Made by a program: the position numbers and the translations under genes | The notes under the pieces: model-generated | What the model was told of the DNA's origin: nothing | What the model saw: only the letters and a program-made list of their open reading frames with translations | Databases searched by the model: none | Part shown: in pieces, positions 30,858-38,641 of the stretch | How the letters are laid out: every line of letters begins with the position of its first letter | Position numbering within the stretch: position 1 is the stretch's first letter | Assembly (NCBI GenBank): GCA_937922045.1 | Contig: CAKZXA010000091.1 | Location: 1 to 44,442 of the forward strand | Direction of reading: 5' to 3' | DNA: 44,442 nucleotides | DNA from: an uncultured Acidimicrobiales bacterium | GTDB taxonomy: Bacteria > Actinomycetota > Acidimicrobiia > Acidimicrobiales > SZUA-35

Positions 30858-32038
30858 CCGCCGTGAACGATCGCGAGCAGCTGGCCTACATCGCCTCGCA
30901 GGCTGCGGATGCACGAGTCAACCTCGAGCTTGAGGCTGAGGGTATGACCCTCAACATCGGTCCTCAGCACCCGGCCACCCACGGCACCCTTCGCATCGTG
31001 CTCGAACTCGATGGTGAGCAGGTGATCAAGGCCGATCCTGTCATGGGCTACATGCACCGTGGCTACGAGAAGCTTGTCGAGGTTCGCACCTATCCTCAGG
31101 TCACCACGCTCATCAACCGGATCGACTGGCTCTCAGGCTTCGCCAACGAGGTGCCCTTCATCCTGGCCGCTGAGAAGCTCATGGAGATCGAGGCGCCGGA
31201 GCGAGCCAAGCACATCCGCACGCTCCTCTTCGAGATGTCCCGAATCGCCAACGTCACCCTCTTCTTGGGCGATATGGCTGTTCAGCTCGGCGCGGTAAGC
31301 CCCGTGTTCTACGCCTTCCGCGACCGGGAGTATGTGCTGAACCAGATCGAGGCGGTCACCGGTGGTCGTTTCCACCCCAACTTTGACCGCATCGGTGGCT
31401 TGAAAGACGATCTGCCCGCAGGCTGGATCGAAGATACCAAGGTTGCCATCCAAAAGATCTACGACTTCTGCGATGAGATGGAAGATCTGCTCGTCGGCAA
31501 CGAAATCTTCCAGGCCCGCACCCGCGGTATCGGTATCATTCCCGCCGATGTAGCCCTGTCCTACGGCCTTTCGGGCGCTAACGCTCGGGCCTCCGGTATC
31601 GACTGGGACCTGCGCCGAGACTCCGACGTTGGTCAAGGCGGGGGTCTCGCCTACGACAAGGTCGACTTCAAAGTCTGGACCCACCCCGACGGCGATTCGT
31701 TTGCTCGGTATTGGGTTCGGCTGCAGGAAACACGAGAAGCCTGCAGCATTGTCGAACAGCTCCTCGACACGATCCCGTCCGGCCCGATCATGGCCAAGGT
31801 GCCCCGCATCATCAAGGTGGCTGAGGGCGAGGCCTACGTGGCCACCGAGAATCCGCTGGGTGAGATGGGCTACTACGTGATCAGCCAGGGCGGTCTTGAA
31901 CCGTTCCGGGTGAAGATTCGGTCGGCCAGCTTCTCCAACATGTCGATCACCCCCTGGTTGTTGCAGGGAACCTACGTGCCGGACGTCATCACGATCCTGG
32001 CCTCGCTGTATTTCATCTTGGGAGATATTGACCGCTAA
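30854..32038 (+). CDS. nuoD: NADH-quinone oxidoreductase subunit D (operon 2)
   Basis: The 394 residues contain GPQHPATHGTLRIVLELDGE at the quinone site and end LGDIDR, as expected. Compared with NuoD1 the N-terminal acidic extension is shorter and the core is clearly divergent, for instance HPATHG in place of HPSTHG. The start is GTG 30854, overlapping the nuoC2 TGA. Its TAA overlaps the ATG of a 22-codon ORF. In operon 1 nuoE, nuoF and nuoG follow at this place; here they are absent. Confidence 0.96.
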   Translation: MTAVNDREQLAYIASQAADARVNLELEAEGMTLNIGPQHPATHGTLRIVLELDGEQVIKADPVMGYMHRGYEKLVEVRTYPQVTTLINRIDWLSGFANEVPFILAAEKLMEIEAPERAKHIRTLLFEMSRIANVTLFLGDMAVQLGAVSPVFYAFRDREYVLNQIEAVTGGRFHPNFDRIGGLKDDLPAGWIEDTKVAIQKIYDFCDEMEDLLVGNEIFQARTRGIGIIPADVALSYGLSGANARASGIDWDLRRDSDVGQGGGLAYDKVDFKVWTHPDGDSFARYWVRLQETREACSIVEQLLDTIPSGPIMAKVPRIIKVAEGEAYVATENPLGEMGYYVISQGGLEPFRVKIRSASFSNMSITPWLLQGTYVPDVITILASLYFILGDIDR

Positions 32039-32106
32039 TGCCGCTCGCTACGCTCGCTAACGAAGTTCTGCCTGCCGCAGGACTCCCGGAGGCACAGACG
32101 ACATGA
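32038..32106 (+). CDS. 22-codon ORF bridging nuoD2 and nuoH2
   Basis: ATG 32038 overlaps the nuoD2 stop (TAATG), and its TGA (32104-32106) overlaps the nuoH2 ATG 32103 (ATGA). The peptide begins MPLATLANEVLPAAGLPEAQ and has no recognisable motif. A short dyad CCTGC/GCAGG (about 32070-32080) and GGAGG (32087-32091), which would serve nuoH2, lie within it. The double overlap suggests it is read by ribosomes and couples the two genes. It may be a coupling peptide, a real small subunit, or scar sequence left where nuoEFG was lost. Confidence 0.4.
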   Translation: MPLATLANEVLPAAGLPEAQTT

Positions 32107-33164
32107 TCGCGATTGAGCTCGCCTACTGGCAAGAAGCCATTTTGAAGCTCCTGTTGGGGTTCGCCATCGTGCTGCCTCCAGCGGGCATCACCGTGTATTT
32201 GTATCTGTTCAAGATGGTGTCGTTCATGCAGAGCCGTCTTGGTCCTATGGAGGCAGGCCCGTACGGCTCGCTCCAGCTCGTGGCCGAAATCGGCAAATGG
32301 GCTCAGAAGGAAGACATCTTCCCCACAAAGGCCGATCGGTTCGTGTATGCCGCCGCCCCGTTTGTGGTCCTGATCAGTACCTTCTTACTCGTTCTGGTTG
32401 TTCCTTTCGGCCCTGACCTGGCGATCATCGGTGGCGAGAACGGTGTCGACACCGGCATCTTCTTCGCTCTGGCGGTGTCGTCGATCTCGGTTATCGGCAT
32501 CCTTATGGCCGGTTGGGCTTCGGCCTCGAAATACTCTCTGCTCGGTGGTCTGCGAGCGGCTGGACAGCTGATCGCCTACGAGCTGCCGCTCGTGCTCGCT
32601 GTGGTCGGTGTCGTCATCCAGGCCGGAACGCTCAGCATGCAGGGCATCGTGAGCGCTCAGTACGAGGGCGAAATCTTCGGATTCGGAGGGTTCGGTAACC
32701 CCTACTTCCTCACCCAGTTCGTCGGTTTCATGATCTTCTTGATCTCGGTGCAGGCCGAGCTCGCCCAGGCCCCCTTCGACATGCCCGTGGCCGAGTCTGA
32801 GCTGGTCACCGGCTACATGACCGAGTACTCGGGCATGCGCTTCCTACTCTTCTTCATCGGCGAGTTCGCTACGGCGAATGTCTTTGCCTTCATCGCCGCC
32901 ACCCTGTTCTTGGGCGGATGGGCGGTGCCGCCCTTCCTGGTCGACATGATCCCGGGCCTCGAAATCGACTCGTGGGCCTTCAATCTGATCGGCCCCGCGG
33001 TGATGATCGTCAAGATGTTGCTTCTTACCTTCGTCGTCTACTGGGTGCGCTTCACCTTTCCTCGCTTCCGCGAGGACCAGCTGCAGCGTTTCGCCTGGAA
33101 GGTACTGATTCCGATCTCGCTGGTGAACATTGCGGTTACCGGCCTGCTGAAGGTGGTTTTCTAA
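32103..33164 (+). CDS. nuoH: NADH-quinone oxidoreductase subunit H (operon 2)
   Basis: The 353 residues, a normal length, carry [22 protein letters not shown], the acidic loop [14 protein letters not shown], and [21 protein letters not shown]. About eight transmembrane helices are visible. It has no C-terminal extension, unlike NuoH1. The start is ATG 32103, overlapping the 22-codon ORF; the stop overlaps the nuoI2 ATG. Confidence 0.96.
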   Translation: MIAIELAYWQEAILKLLLGFAIVLPPAGITVYLYLFKMVSFMQSRLGPMEAGPYGSLQLVAEIGKWAQKEDIFPTKADRFVYAAAPFVVLISTFLLVLVVPFGPDLAIIGGENGVDTGIFFALAVSSISVIGILMAGWASASKYSLLGGLRAAGQLIAYELPLVLAVVGVVIQAGTLSMQGIVSAQYEGEIFGFGGFGNPYFLTQFVGFMIFLISVQAELAQAPFDMPVAESELVTGYMTEYSGMRFLLFFIGEFATANVFAFIAATLFLGGWAVPPFLVDMIPGLEIDSWAFNLIGPAVMIVKMLLLTFVVYWVRFTFPRFREDQLQRFAWKVLIPISLVNIAVTGLLKVVF

Positions 33165-33667
33165 TGCCTAAGGTTCCTGGCCTGATCAAGGGCTTGAGCG
33201 TTACGTTCGGCGAGATCGTGAAGACGGTGACCAAAGGCGCGGACACGGTTCAGTACCCCCACGTCAAAGAGGTCCCGGTTCCTCGCGCCCGGGGCGTTAT
33301 CGCGCTCCACGAAGAGAACTGCACGTCTTGCATGTTGTGCAGCCGCGAGTGCCCAGATTGGTGCATTTACATCGAGGGTCACAAGACACTGGCCCCGCCT
33401 CGGCGCGCCGGTGGCAAGCCTCGCTCAGTCAACAAGCTCGATCGTTTCGATATCGACTATGGCCTCTGCATGTACTGCGGTATTTGTGTTGAGGTCTGTC
33501 CCTTCGAGGCCTTGTTCTGGACGCCTGAGTTCGAGTACTCAGAGCCGAAGATTGCCGATCTGCTGCACGACAAGGAGCGTCTCGGTGAGTGGATGGAGAC
33601 CGTGCCTGAGTTCGAGCCCTACGAGGGCGGCTCCGAGGCCAAGGTAAAGAAGGTGCCGCGGCCGTGA
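33164..33667 (+). CDS. nuoI: NADH-quinone oxidoreductase subunit I (operon 2)
   Basis: Ferredoxin-like subunit, 167 residues. It contains [15 protein letters not shown] and [15 protein letters not shown] for two [4Fe-4S] clusters. With NuoEFG missing, this subunit would be the outermost cluster carrier and the likely docking site for an external electron donor. The start is ATG 33164 in TAATG with nuoH2. The loop between the clusters and the C-terminal 45 residues are basic to mixed, not acidic as in NuoI1. Confidence 0.96.
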   Translation: MPKVPGLIKGLSVTFGEIVKTVTKGADTVQYPHVKEVPVPRARGVIALHEENCTSCMLCSRECPDWCIYIEGHKTLAPPRRAGGKPRSVNKLDRFDIDYGLCMYCGICVEVCPFEALFWTPEFEYSEPKIADLLHDKERLGEWMETVPEFEPYEGGSEAKVKKVPRP

Positions 33668-34206
33668 TCGTTGCTCTCCTCGCCCAGGGCACTCCGCTGA
33701 CCGAGACCGGTCTGTGGATTGCCAACACCTTCTTCTATCTGATCGCCTTCGTCGCTGTTGGCGCTGCGCTCAAGATGGTGACCACCTCAAACGTCGTGCA
33801 TGCCGCCCTCTATCTCCTGGTGGTTCTGTCCGCGGTGGCTGCAACCTACGTGATTCTCGGCGCCGAGTTCGCTGCGGTAACGCAGGTGCTGGTCTATCTG
33901 GGTGCCGTGATGGTTCTGCTCCTGTTCGGCGTGATGCTCACACGGGCCAAGATCGGTGCCGAGGACGACCTCGATCACGAGCAGCGCTGGATCGGTGGCC
34001 TCGTCGCCGTCGGCATGCTCGCAGTGATGGGATACTCGCTTCTTGAGGCCTACGGCTCCACGCAGCTTCCAGCCGACATGCAGCCTCAACGGGTTGGACC
34101 CATCTCCGATGAGATCTTCAGCACCTACATCGTGCCGTTCGAGGCCTTGTCGGTGCTCCTGTTGGCTGCCCTCATCGGTGCCGTCGTCGTAGCGAGAAGG
34201 GATTAG
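33664..34206 (+). CDS. nuoJ: NADH-quinone oxidoreductase subunit J (operon 2)
   Basis: The 180 residues have five hydrophobic segments, with [21 protein letters not shown] as the conserved third segment. The start is GTG 33664, overlapping the nuoI2 TGA. The product is shorter than NuoJ1 in the last loop. It is followed 3 bp later by a 30-codon transmembrane ORF and then nuoK2. Confidence 0.95.
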   Translation: MIVALLAQGTPLTETGLWIANTFFYLIAFVAVGAALKMVTTSNVVHAALYLLVVLSAVAATYVILGAEFAAVTQVLVYLGAVMVLLLFGVMLTRAKIGAEDDLDHEQRWIGGLVAVGMLAVMGYSLLEAYGSTQLPADMQPQRVGPISDEIFSTYIVPFEALSVLLLAALIGAVVVARRD

Positions 34207-34209
34207 AGA

Positions 34210-34302
34210 ATGTCTCTTGTTCTCCTCCTCGCCGCCGTCCTAGGTGTCGCCATGCTCGGAATCTTCGCTGTGGGTTTCATGATGAATCGGAAGGGCCGCT
34301 GA
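34210..34302 (+). CDS. 30-residue single-helix membrane microprotein between nuoJ2 and nuoK2
   Basis: ATG 34210 is preceded by AGAAGGGA at good spacing, and the TGA is one base before the nuoK2 ATG. The product begins [20 protein letters not shown] and ends with a basic RKGR, a single hydrophobic helix with a positive C-terminus. It is densely packed, 3 bp after nuoJ2 and 1 bp before nuoK2. This is what a genuine tiny subunit or assembly peptide of the membrane arm would look like. I know of no named complex I subunit with this sequence. Confidence 0.7.
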   Translation: MSLVLLLAAVLGVAMLGIFAVGFMMNRKGR

Positions 34303-34303
34303 G

Positions 34304-34603
34304 ATGTTTCTGAATCAGTTTCTGTTGTTCGCCGCCGTCTTGTTCTGCATCGGGATCTACGGTGTTTTGGCTCGTAAGAACGGCGTGCTCGTTCTCATGT
34401 CGATCGAGCTCATACTCAACTCGGTCAACATCAACCTGGTGGCCTTCGGGGCCTACAACCAAGATCTGGCAGGCCAGGTCTTCGCTCTATTCATCATTGC
34501 TGTTGCTGCGGCCGAAGTCGGCGTAGGTCTGGCCATCGTGCTGTTGATCTACCGCAACCGTCGCAGTATCGACGTGGCCAAGGCCAACCTACTCAAAGGC
34601 TGA
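34304..34603 (+). CDS. nuoK: NADH-quinone oxidoreductase subunit K (operon 2)
   Basis: The 99 residues have three helices with both membrane glutamates: [16 protein letters not shown] and [19 protein letters not shown] 34304 has GGAAGG about nine bases upstream, inside the microprotein gene. Length is ordinary. The stop lies 8 bp before the GTG of nuoL2. Confidence 0.96.
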   Translation: MFLNQFLLFAAVLFCIGIYGVLARKNGVLVLMSIELILNSVNINLVAFGAYNQDLAGQVFALFIIAVAAAEVGVGLAIVLLIYRNRRSIDVAKANLLKG

Positions 34604-34611
34604 TCTGAGAC

Positions 34612-36996
34612 GTGTTTGCCCTACTCGCAGCGGAAACCGCCGAAGCCGCCACGCATTCGTCGCTCTATGACAATGTGTGGCTGGTCCCTGGCCTACCGGC
34701 GTTGTCGTTTCTGCTGATCCTGTTTTTCGGTAAGAAGCTGCCCTTCAAGGGAGCCGAGATTGGGCTCGCCGCTGTTGGCGCTGCCTTCCTCTACGCCCTG
34801 ATCACCATGTTCACCTGGATTGGTGATGTGCAGGACTCGGCCGCTCATGGCGACGAAGAGGAACACAGCCTCGTCGTCGAGGGGCTCTCCGTTGGGAGCC
34901 CCGTCACTGGAAGCCCCATCACTGAAAGCCCCATCACTGAAAGCCCCATCACTGAAAGCACTGCATCGGTGGTGCTAACCGCTGAAGACAGCCATGGCCC
35001 ACCTCGTGGTGCCGCCATCGTCAACGAGGTCGAGTGGTTCTCGATCGGTTCAGCCAGCGGCGAAGCAGCCCATAGCGATGATGGTGCCGAAGACCACGAC
35101 GAGGAAGCAGCCGACGACGGCCACGGCGCCTCCGAATACGGCAAGTACCCGATTTCGATCGGCACCCTTGTCGATGGCCAGTCGGTCATGATGCTGTTCG
35201 TCGTCACGCTTGTATCTCTGCTCGTCCATCTCTACTCCACCGAGTACGTAAAGGGTGATCGGCGCTACACCCACTACTTCGCCTTCCTTTCCCTTTTCAC
35301 CGCCTCCATGTTGTTCATGGTTCTTTCCAGCTCCACGCTGCAGCTCATCGTTGGCTGGGAATTGGTCGGTGTTTGTTCGTTCGCCCTTATCGGTCACTGG
35401 TGGGAAGAGAAACCAAACTCCGACGCGGCTCTCAAAGCGTTCCTAACCAACCGCGTCGGCGACATCGGCCTGCTCATCGGCATGTCGATCCTGTACTTCG
35501 CCGCCGGCCGAACCTTCAGCATCCCAAGGATCAACGAGCTTGCTGTCTCGGGCGCAATCGACAAGAACACCTTGATGATTGCTGGCACCTGCCTGATGGC
35601 GGCCGTGATGTCGAAGTCGGGTCAGTTCATCCTGCATACCTGGCTGCCCGACGCCATGGCTGGCCCCACGCCTGTTTCGGCCCTCATCCACGCCGCCACG
35701 ATGGTGGTGGCCGGTGTCTACATGATCGGCCGGCTGTACCCGGTCTTCTATATCGGCTTCGGTATGGATGGTGGCTCGCTCAACCTGATGGCGTTCCTCG
35801 GCGGGCTCACCACGGTGGGCGGCGGCCTGCTCGCCTTCGTCCAGCGAGACGTGAAGAAGGTCTTGGCCTACTCGACGGTGTCTCAGCTCGGCTACATGGT
35901 GCTGGCCCTCGGGGTCGGTGCCTACACGGCTGGCATGTTCCACCTCTTCACCCACGCCTTCTTCAAGGCCTGTCTGTTCCTTGGCGCCGGTTCGCTGAGC
36001 CATGCCTGCCACCACAGCTTCGACATGAAGTCCGACATGGGCGGCCTCCGGAAAGTCATGCCGGTCACCTTTGCCACCTTCGTCATCGGCACGCTGGCCC
36101 TCGCTGGCATTCCCCCCTTGGCTGGATTCTGGTCGAAGGATGAAATCTTGGCCGGTGCCGGTGTTTGGCCTGGTACCGAAGGAAACGGCACCTTCACCAT
36201 TCCGTTCATCTTTGGGATCATGACGGCGGCGTTGACTGCGGCCTACATGACCCGAGTGATCTGGCTCGTCTTCTTCGGCGAGTACCGAGGCCATGAGCAT
36301 CCCCATGAGAGCCCGAAGATCATGACGATCCCGCTCGTCATCCTGGCCACGCTGGCTGTGTCTGTCGGTTTCCTGAACATGCCTAGCCCCTTCGTGAAGG
36401 CCATCGGCTTGCCCGAGGGTTGGGCCCACCGCTTCGAAGACTGGGTAGAACCCGCCAGCGTCTCGACCTTCCCCAGTATCAAGCACGCCAATCCGAGCCT
36501 GAGTCTCGCCATCTTTGCCTCGTTCTGCGCACTCGGCGCGGCCGGTGCCGTCTGGATGTACTACAAGCGGCTCTACGCCAAAGACCCGATGGCCACCGAA
36601 TACACGGCCGAAACCGGCAGCATCATGGCCAACGTGGCACCGCTGGCCATGGCTCACAAAGTTCTCGAGGAGAAGTACTACCTCGATCACCTCTACACCG
36701 ACGCCATCGCCGGAGGCACAAAAGGCCCGCTGGCCCGCTTCGCCAACTGGACCAACCAAAACATTCTCGACGGTGTGGTCAATCTGGTTGGTCTGCTGTC
36801 GGCCGCGCTTGGCAAGTTCGTCTACCAGTTCATCGATCAGGGTGTGATCGACGGATCCGTCAATGCCACGGGCAAGTCAGCCTCAGGTCTTGGCGGGATC
36901 CTGCGAGGCGTCCAGAGCGGCCAGATTCGCCAGTACGCGAGCCTGATGTTCGGGGCGGCCGCCCTGATGGCCGCCGTGCTCATCTTCGCTGTTTAG
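34612..36996 (+). CDS. nuoL: NADH-quinone oxidoreductase subunit L with an acidic repeat insertion (operon 2)
   Basis: The 794 residues contain LQLIVGWELVGVCSFALIG, MAGPTPVSALIHAATMVVAGVYM (an excerpt of the conserved core), KKVLAYSTVSQLGYMVLA and PPLAGFWSKDEIL. The HPHESPKIM junction follows FFGEYRG directly, so the NuoL1-type insertion is absent. Instead about 110 extra residues lie between helices 2 and 3 (roughly residues 75-180): first a run of SPITE repeats, then EWFSIGSA, then an Asp/Glu/His-rich stretch. The length equals NuoL1 only by coincidence. Start GTG 34612. Confidence 0.95.
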   Translation: MFALLAAETAEAATHSSLYDNVWLVPGLPALSFLLILFFGKKLPFKGAEIGLAAVGAAFLYALITMFTWIGDVQDSAAHGDEEEHSLVVEGLSVGSPVTGSPITESPITESPITESTASVVLTAEDSHGPPRGAAIVNEVEWFSIGSASGEAAHSDDGAEDHDEEAADDGHGASEYGKYPISIGTLVDGQSVMMLFVVTLVSLLVHLYSTEYVKGDRRYTHYFAFLSLFTASMLFMVLSSSTLQLIVGWELVGVCSFALIGHWWEEKPNSDAALKAFLTNRVGDIGLLIGMSILYFAAGRTFSIPRINELAVSGAIDKNTLMIAGTCLMAAVMSKSGQFILHTWLPDAMAGPTPVSALIHAATMVVAGVYMIGRLYPVFYIGFGMDGGSLNLMAFLGGLTTVGGGLLAFVQRDVKKVLAYSTVSQLGYMVLALGVGAYTAGMFHLFTHAFFKACLFLGAGSLSHACHHSFDMKSDMGGLRKVMPVTFATFVIGTLALAGIPPLAGFWSKDEILAGAGVWPGTEGNGTFTIPFIFGIMTAALTAAYMTRVIWLVFFGEYRGHEHPHESPKIMTIPLVILATLAVSVGFLNMPSPFVKAIGLPEGWAHRFEDWVEPASVSTFPSIKHANPSLSLAIFASFCALGAAGAVWMYYKRLYAKDPMATEYTAETGSIMANVAPLAMAHKVLEEKYYLDHLYTDAIAGGTKGPLARFANWTNQNILDGVVNLVGLLSAALGKFVYQFIDQGVIDGSVNATGKSASGLGGILRGVQSGQIRQYASLMFGAAALMAAVLIFAV
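34897..34956 (+). repeat. In-frame 15-bp tandem repeat in nuoL2 (four units)
   Basis: Units of AGCCCCATCACTGAA encode SPITE. Units 2-4 (34912-34956) are identical and unit 1 (34897-34911) differs at two bases. Unit length is a multiple of three, so copy-number change would keep the frame. Confidence 0.95.
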
Positions 36997-37079
36997 TTTG
37001 ATTTCTTCCCCGTAGCGGCGCTCAGGCGTCACCTCATTTGATTTACCTGTTCAAGTAAGTAACCAGTCAAGGACCATAC
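36997..37079 (+). promoter_or_regulatory. Internal gap before nuoM2
   Basis: This 83-bp gap is the largest inside operon 2 and looks more AT-rich than its surroundings. TTTGATTT occurs twice (about 36998-37005 and 37037-37044), and CAAGGA precedes ATG 37080. No stem-loop with a T-run and no convincing TAnnnT at start-site spacing are seen. It may hold an internal promoter or processing site. Confidence 0.25.
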
Positions 37080-38639
37080 ATGCAGAGCTTTCTAGATTCT
37101 TGGGGTATCACCTCCATGGTGTTCGTGCCGCTTTTGGGCGCCTTCATCATGATGCTGATTCCTGAGAAAGAAGAAGAACTTCATAAGACGATCGCCTTCC
37201 TGGCCACCATCGTCTCGGCCGCAATCGGCATCCTGCTGCTGCGCAACTTCGACTACGACCACACCGAGCTCTTCCAGTTCGGCGTCGATCGAAGCTGGAT
37301 CGACGTCATCAACGCTCGGTACACGGTCGGCCTCGACGGAATGTCGTTACCGCTTGTAGCGCTGACCTTGCTGGTTACACCGCTGGTCATCATCTACTCG
37401 TGGAACCACATTCCTGAGCCAGGCAACGCCAAGGCGTTCCTCATGCTCATCCTGGTGCTTCACACCGGCATGCTCGGCACCTTCGTAGCCCGAGACCTGG
37501 TCTTGTTCTTCGTGTTCTTCGAGGTCGTGTTGTTGCCGATGTACTTCATGATCGGCGTGTGGGGCGGCGAACAGCGCCTCTACGCCTCAATCAAGTTCTT
37601 CCTCTACACCCTTTTCGGTTCGGCCCTCATGCTGGTGTCGTTCCTGGCTCTCTACAAGCTGACCGGGGCCGAGACCTTCGACATCGTACGCCTGTCAGAG
37701 CTGGTCGCCGAGAAGGGCATCCCCCTCTCGACGCAGGTCCTCGTCTTCGGCGGCATGTTCATGGGCTTCGGTATCAAGGTGCCGATGTTCCCCTTCCACA
37801 CCTGGCTGCCCGATGCTCATACCCAGGCGCCAACCCAAGGTTCGGTCATCCTGGCCGCTGTCTTGCTGAAGCTAGGTACCTACGGCTTCATCCGCATCGC
37901 CCTCCCGATCCTGCCCGCAGCTGCGGTGGAGTGGGCCCCTTGGATCGGCCTCCTGGCCGTGATCGGCATCATCTACGGAGCGCTCGGCTGTCTGGCGCAG
38001 ACCGATATGAAGCGCCTCATCGCCTTCTCGTCGGTGGCCCATATGGGTTACGTGATGCTCGGTATCGCCACACTCACCGATTTCGGTATCAATGCTGCCA
38101 TCTTCGGTATGGTCGCTCACGGTCTGATCACGGGCATGTTGTTCTTCGTGGCCGGTTCGGTCAAGGAGCGCTACCACACGCTGGAGATCGCCCGACTCGG
38201 TGGTCTCCTGGTCCAGGCCCCGAAGTTGGGCTGGATTCTCGGTATCACAACGATGGCCTCGCTCGGCCTACCTGGCCTCGCCGGGTTCTGGGGCGAGTTT
38301 CCCGTCATCCTTGCTTCCTATGATCCCGCCCCCGGCTTGAGCGACACCCTCTTCCGGGTGTACATGGTGATCGCCGCCATCGGTACCGTGCTGGCTGCTG
38401 GCTATCTGCTGTGGCTGCTCCAGCGCACCGCCTTCGGCACACCTTCCGAAGAGTTCAAGAACGATCCCAACATCCATGACACCGTCTTCACCGAGTGGGT
38501 TGCCTGGGTGCCAATGCTTATTCTTATCGTCGTTCTCGGGTTCGTTCCGAGCCTGATCTTCGACGTGACCGACGGGCCTGTCCAGCTCATCAGTGACATG
38601 TTCGTGAATGGCGTCGATGGTTCGGCGCTAGGGGAGTAG
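37080..38639 (+). CDS. nuoM: NADH-quinone oxidoreductase subunit M (operon 2)
   Basis: The 519 residues show LVLFFVFFEVVLLPMYFMIG (helix-5 Glu), FPFHTWLPDAHTQAPTQGSV, MKRLIAFSSVAHMGYVMLG (lysine helix) and GLPGLAGFWGEFPVI. Length is normal, with no acidic tail as in NuoM1. ATG 37080 has CAAGGA upstream and sits after the 83-bp gap. The stop is 2 bp before the nuoN2 GTG. Confidence 0.96.
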   Translation: MQSFLDSWGITSMVFVPLLGAFIMMLIPEKEEELHKTIAFLATIVSAAIGILLLRNFDYDHTELFQFGVDRSWIDVINARYTVGLDGMSLPLVALTLLVTPLVIIYSWNHIPEPGNAKAFLMLILVLHTGMLGTFVARDLVLFFVFFEVVLLPMYFMIGVWGGEQRLYASIKFFLYTLFGSALMLVSFLALYKLTGAETFDIVRLSELVAEKGIPLSTQVLVFGGMFMGFGIKVPMFPFHTWLPDAHTQAPTQGSVILAAVLLKLGTYGFIRIALPILPAAAVEWAPWIGLLAVIGIIYGALGCLAQTDMKRLIAFSSVAHMGYVMLGIATLTDFGINAAIFGMVAHGLITGMLFFVAGSVKERYHTLEIARLGGLLVQAPKLGWILGITTMASLGLPGLAGFWGEFPVILASYDPAPGLSDTLFRVYMVIAAIGTVLAAGYLLWLLQRTAFGTPSEEFKNDPNIHDTVFTEWVAWVPMLILIVVLGFVPSLIFDVTDGPVQLISDMFVNGVDGSALGE

Positions 38640-38641
38640 AC

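Noticed and set aside
34897-34956. Short regular repeats as a CRISPR-like array
   Set aside because: The units are contiguous with no spacers, in frame, and encode SPITE within nuoL2.
35443-36759. 438-codon minus-strand ORF over nuoL2
   Set aside because: It is His/Gly/Glu-rich shadow text opposite conserved NuoL motifs, with no recognisable domain.
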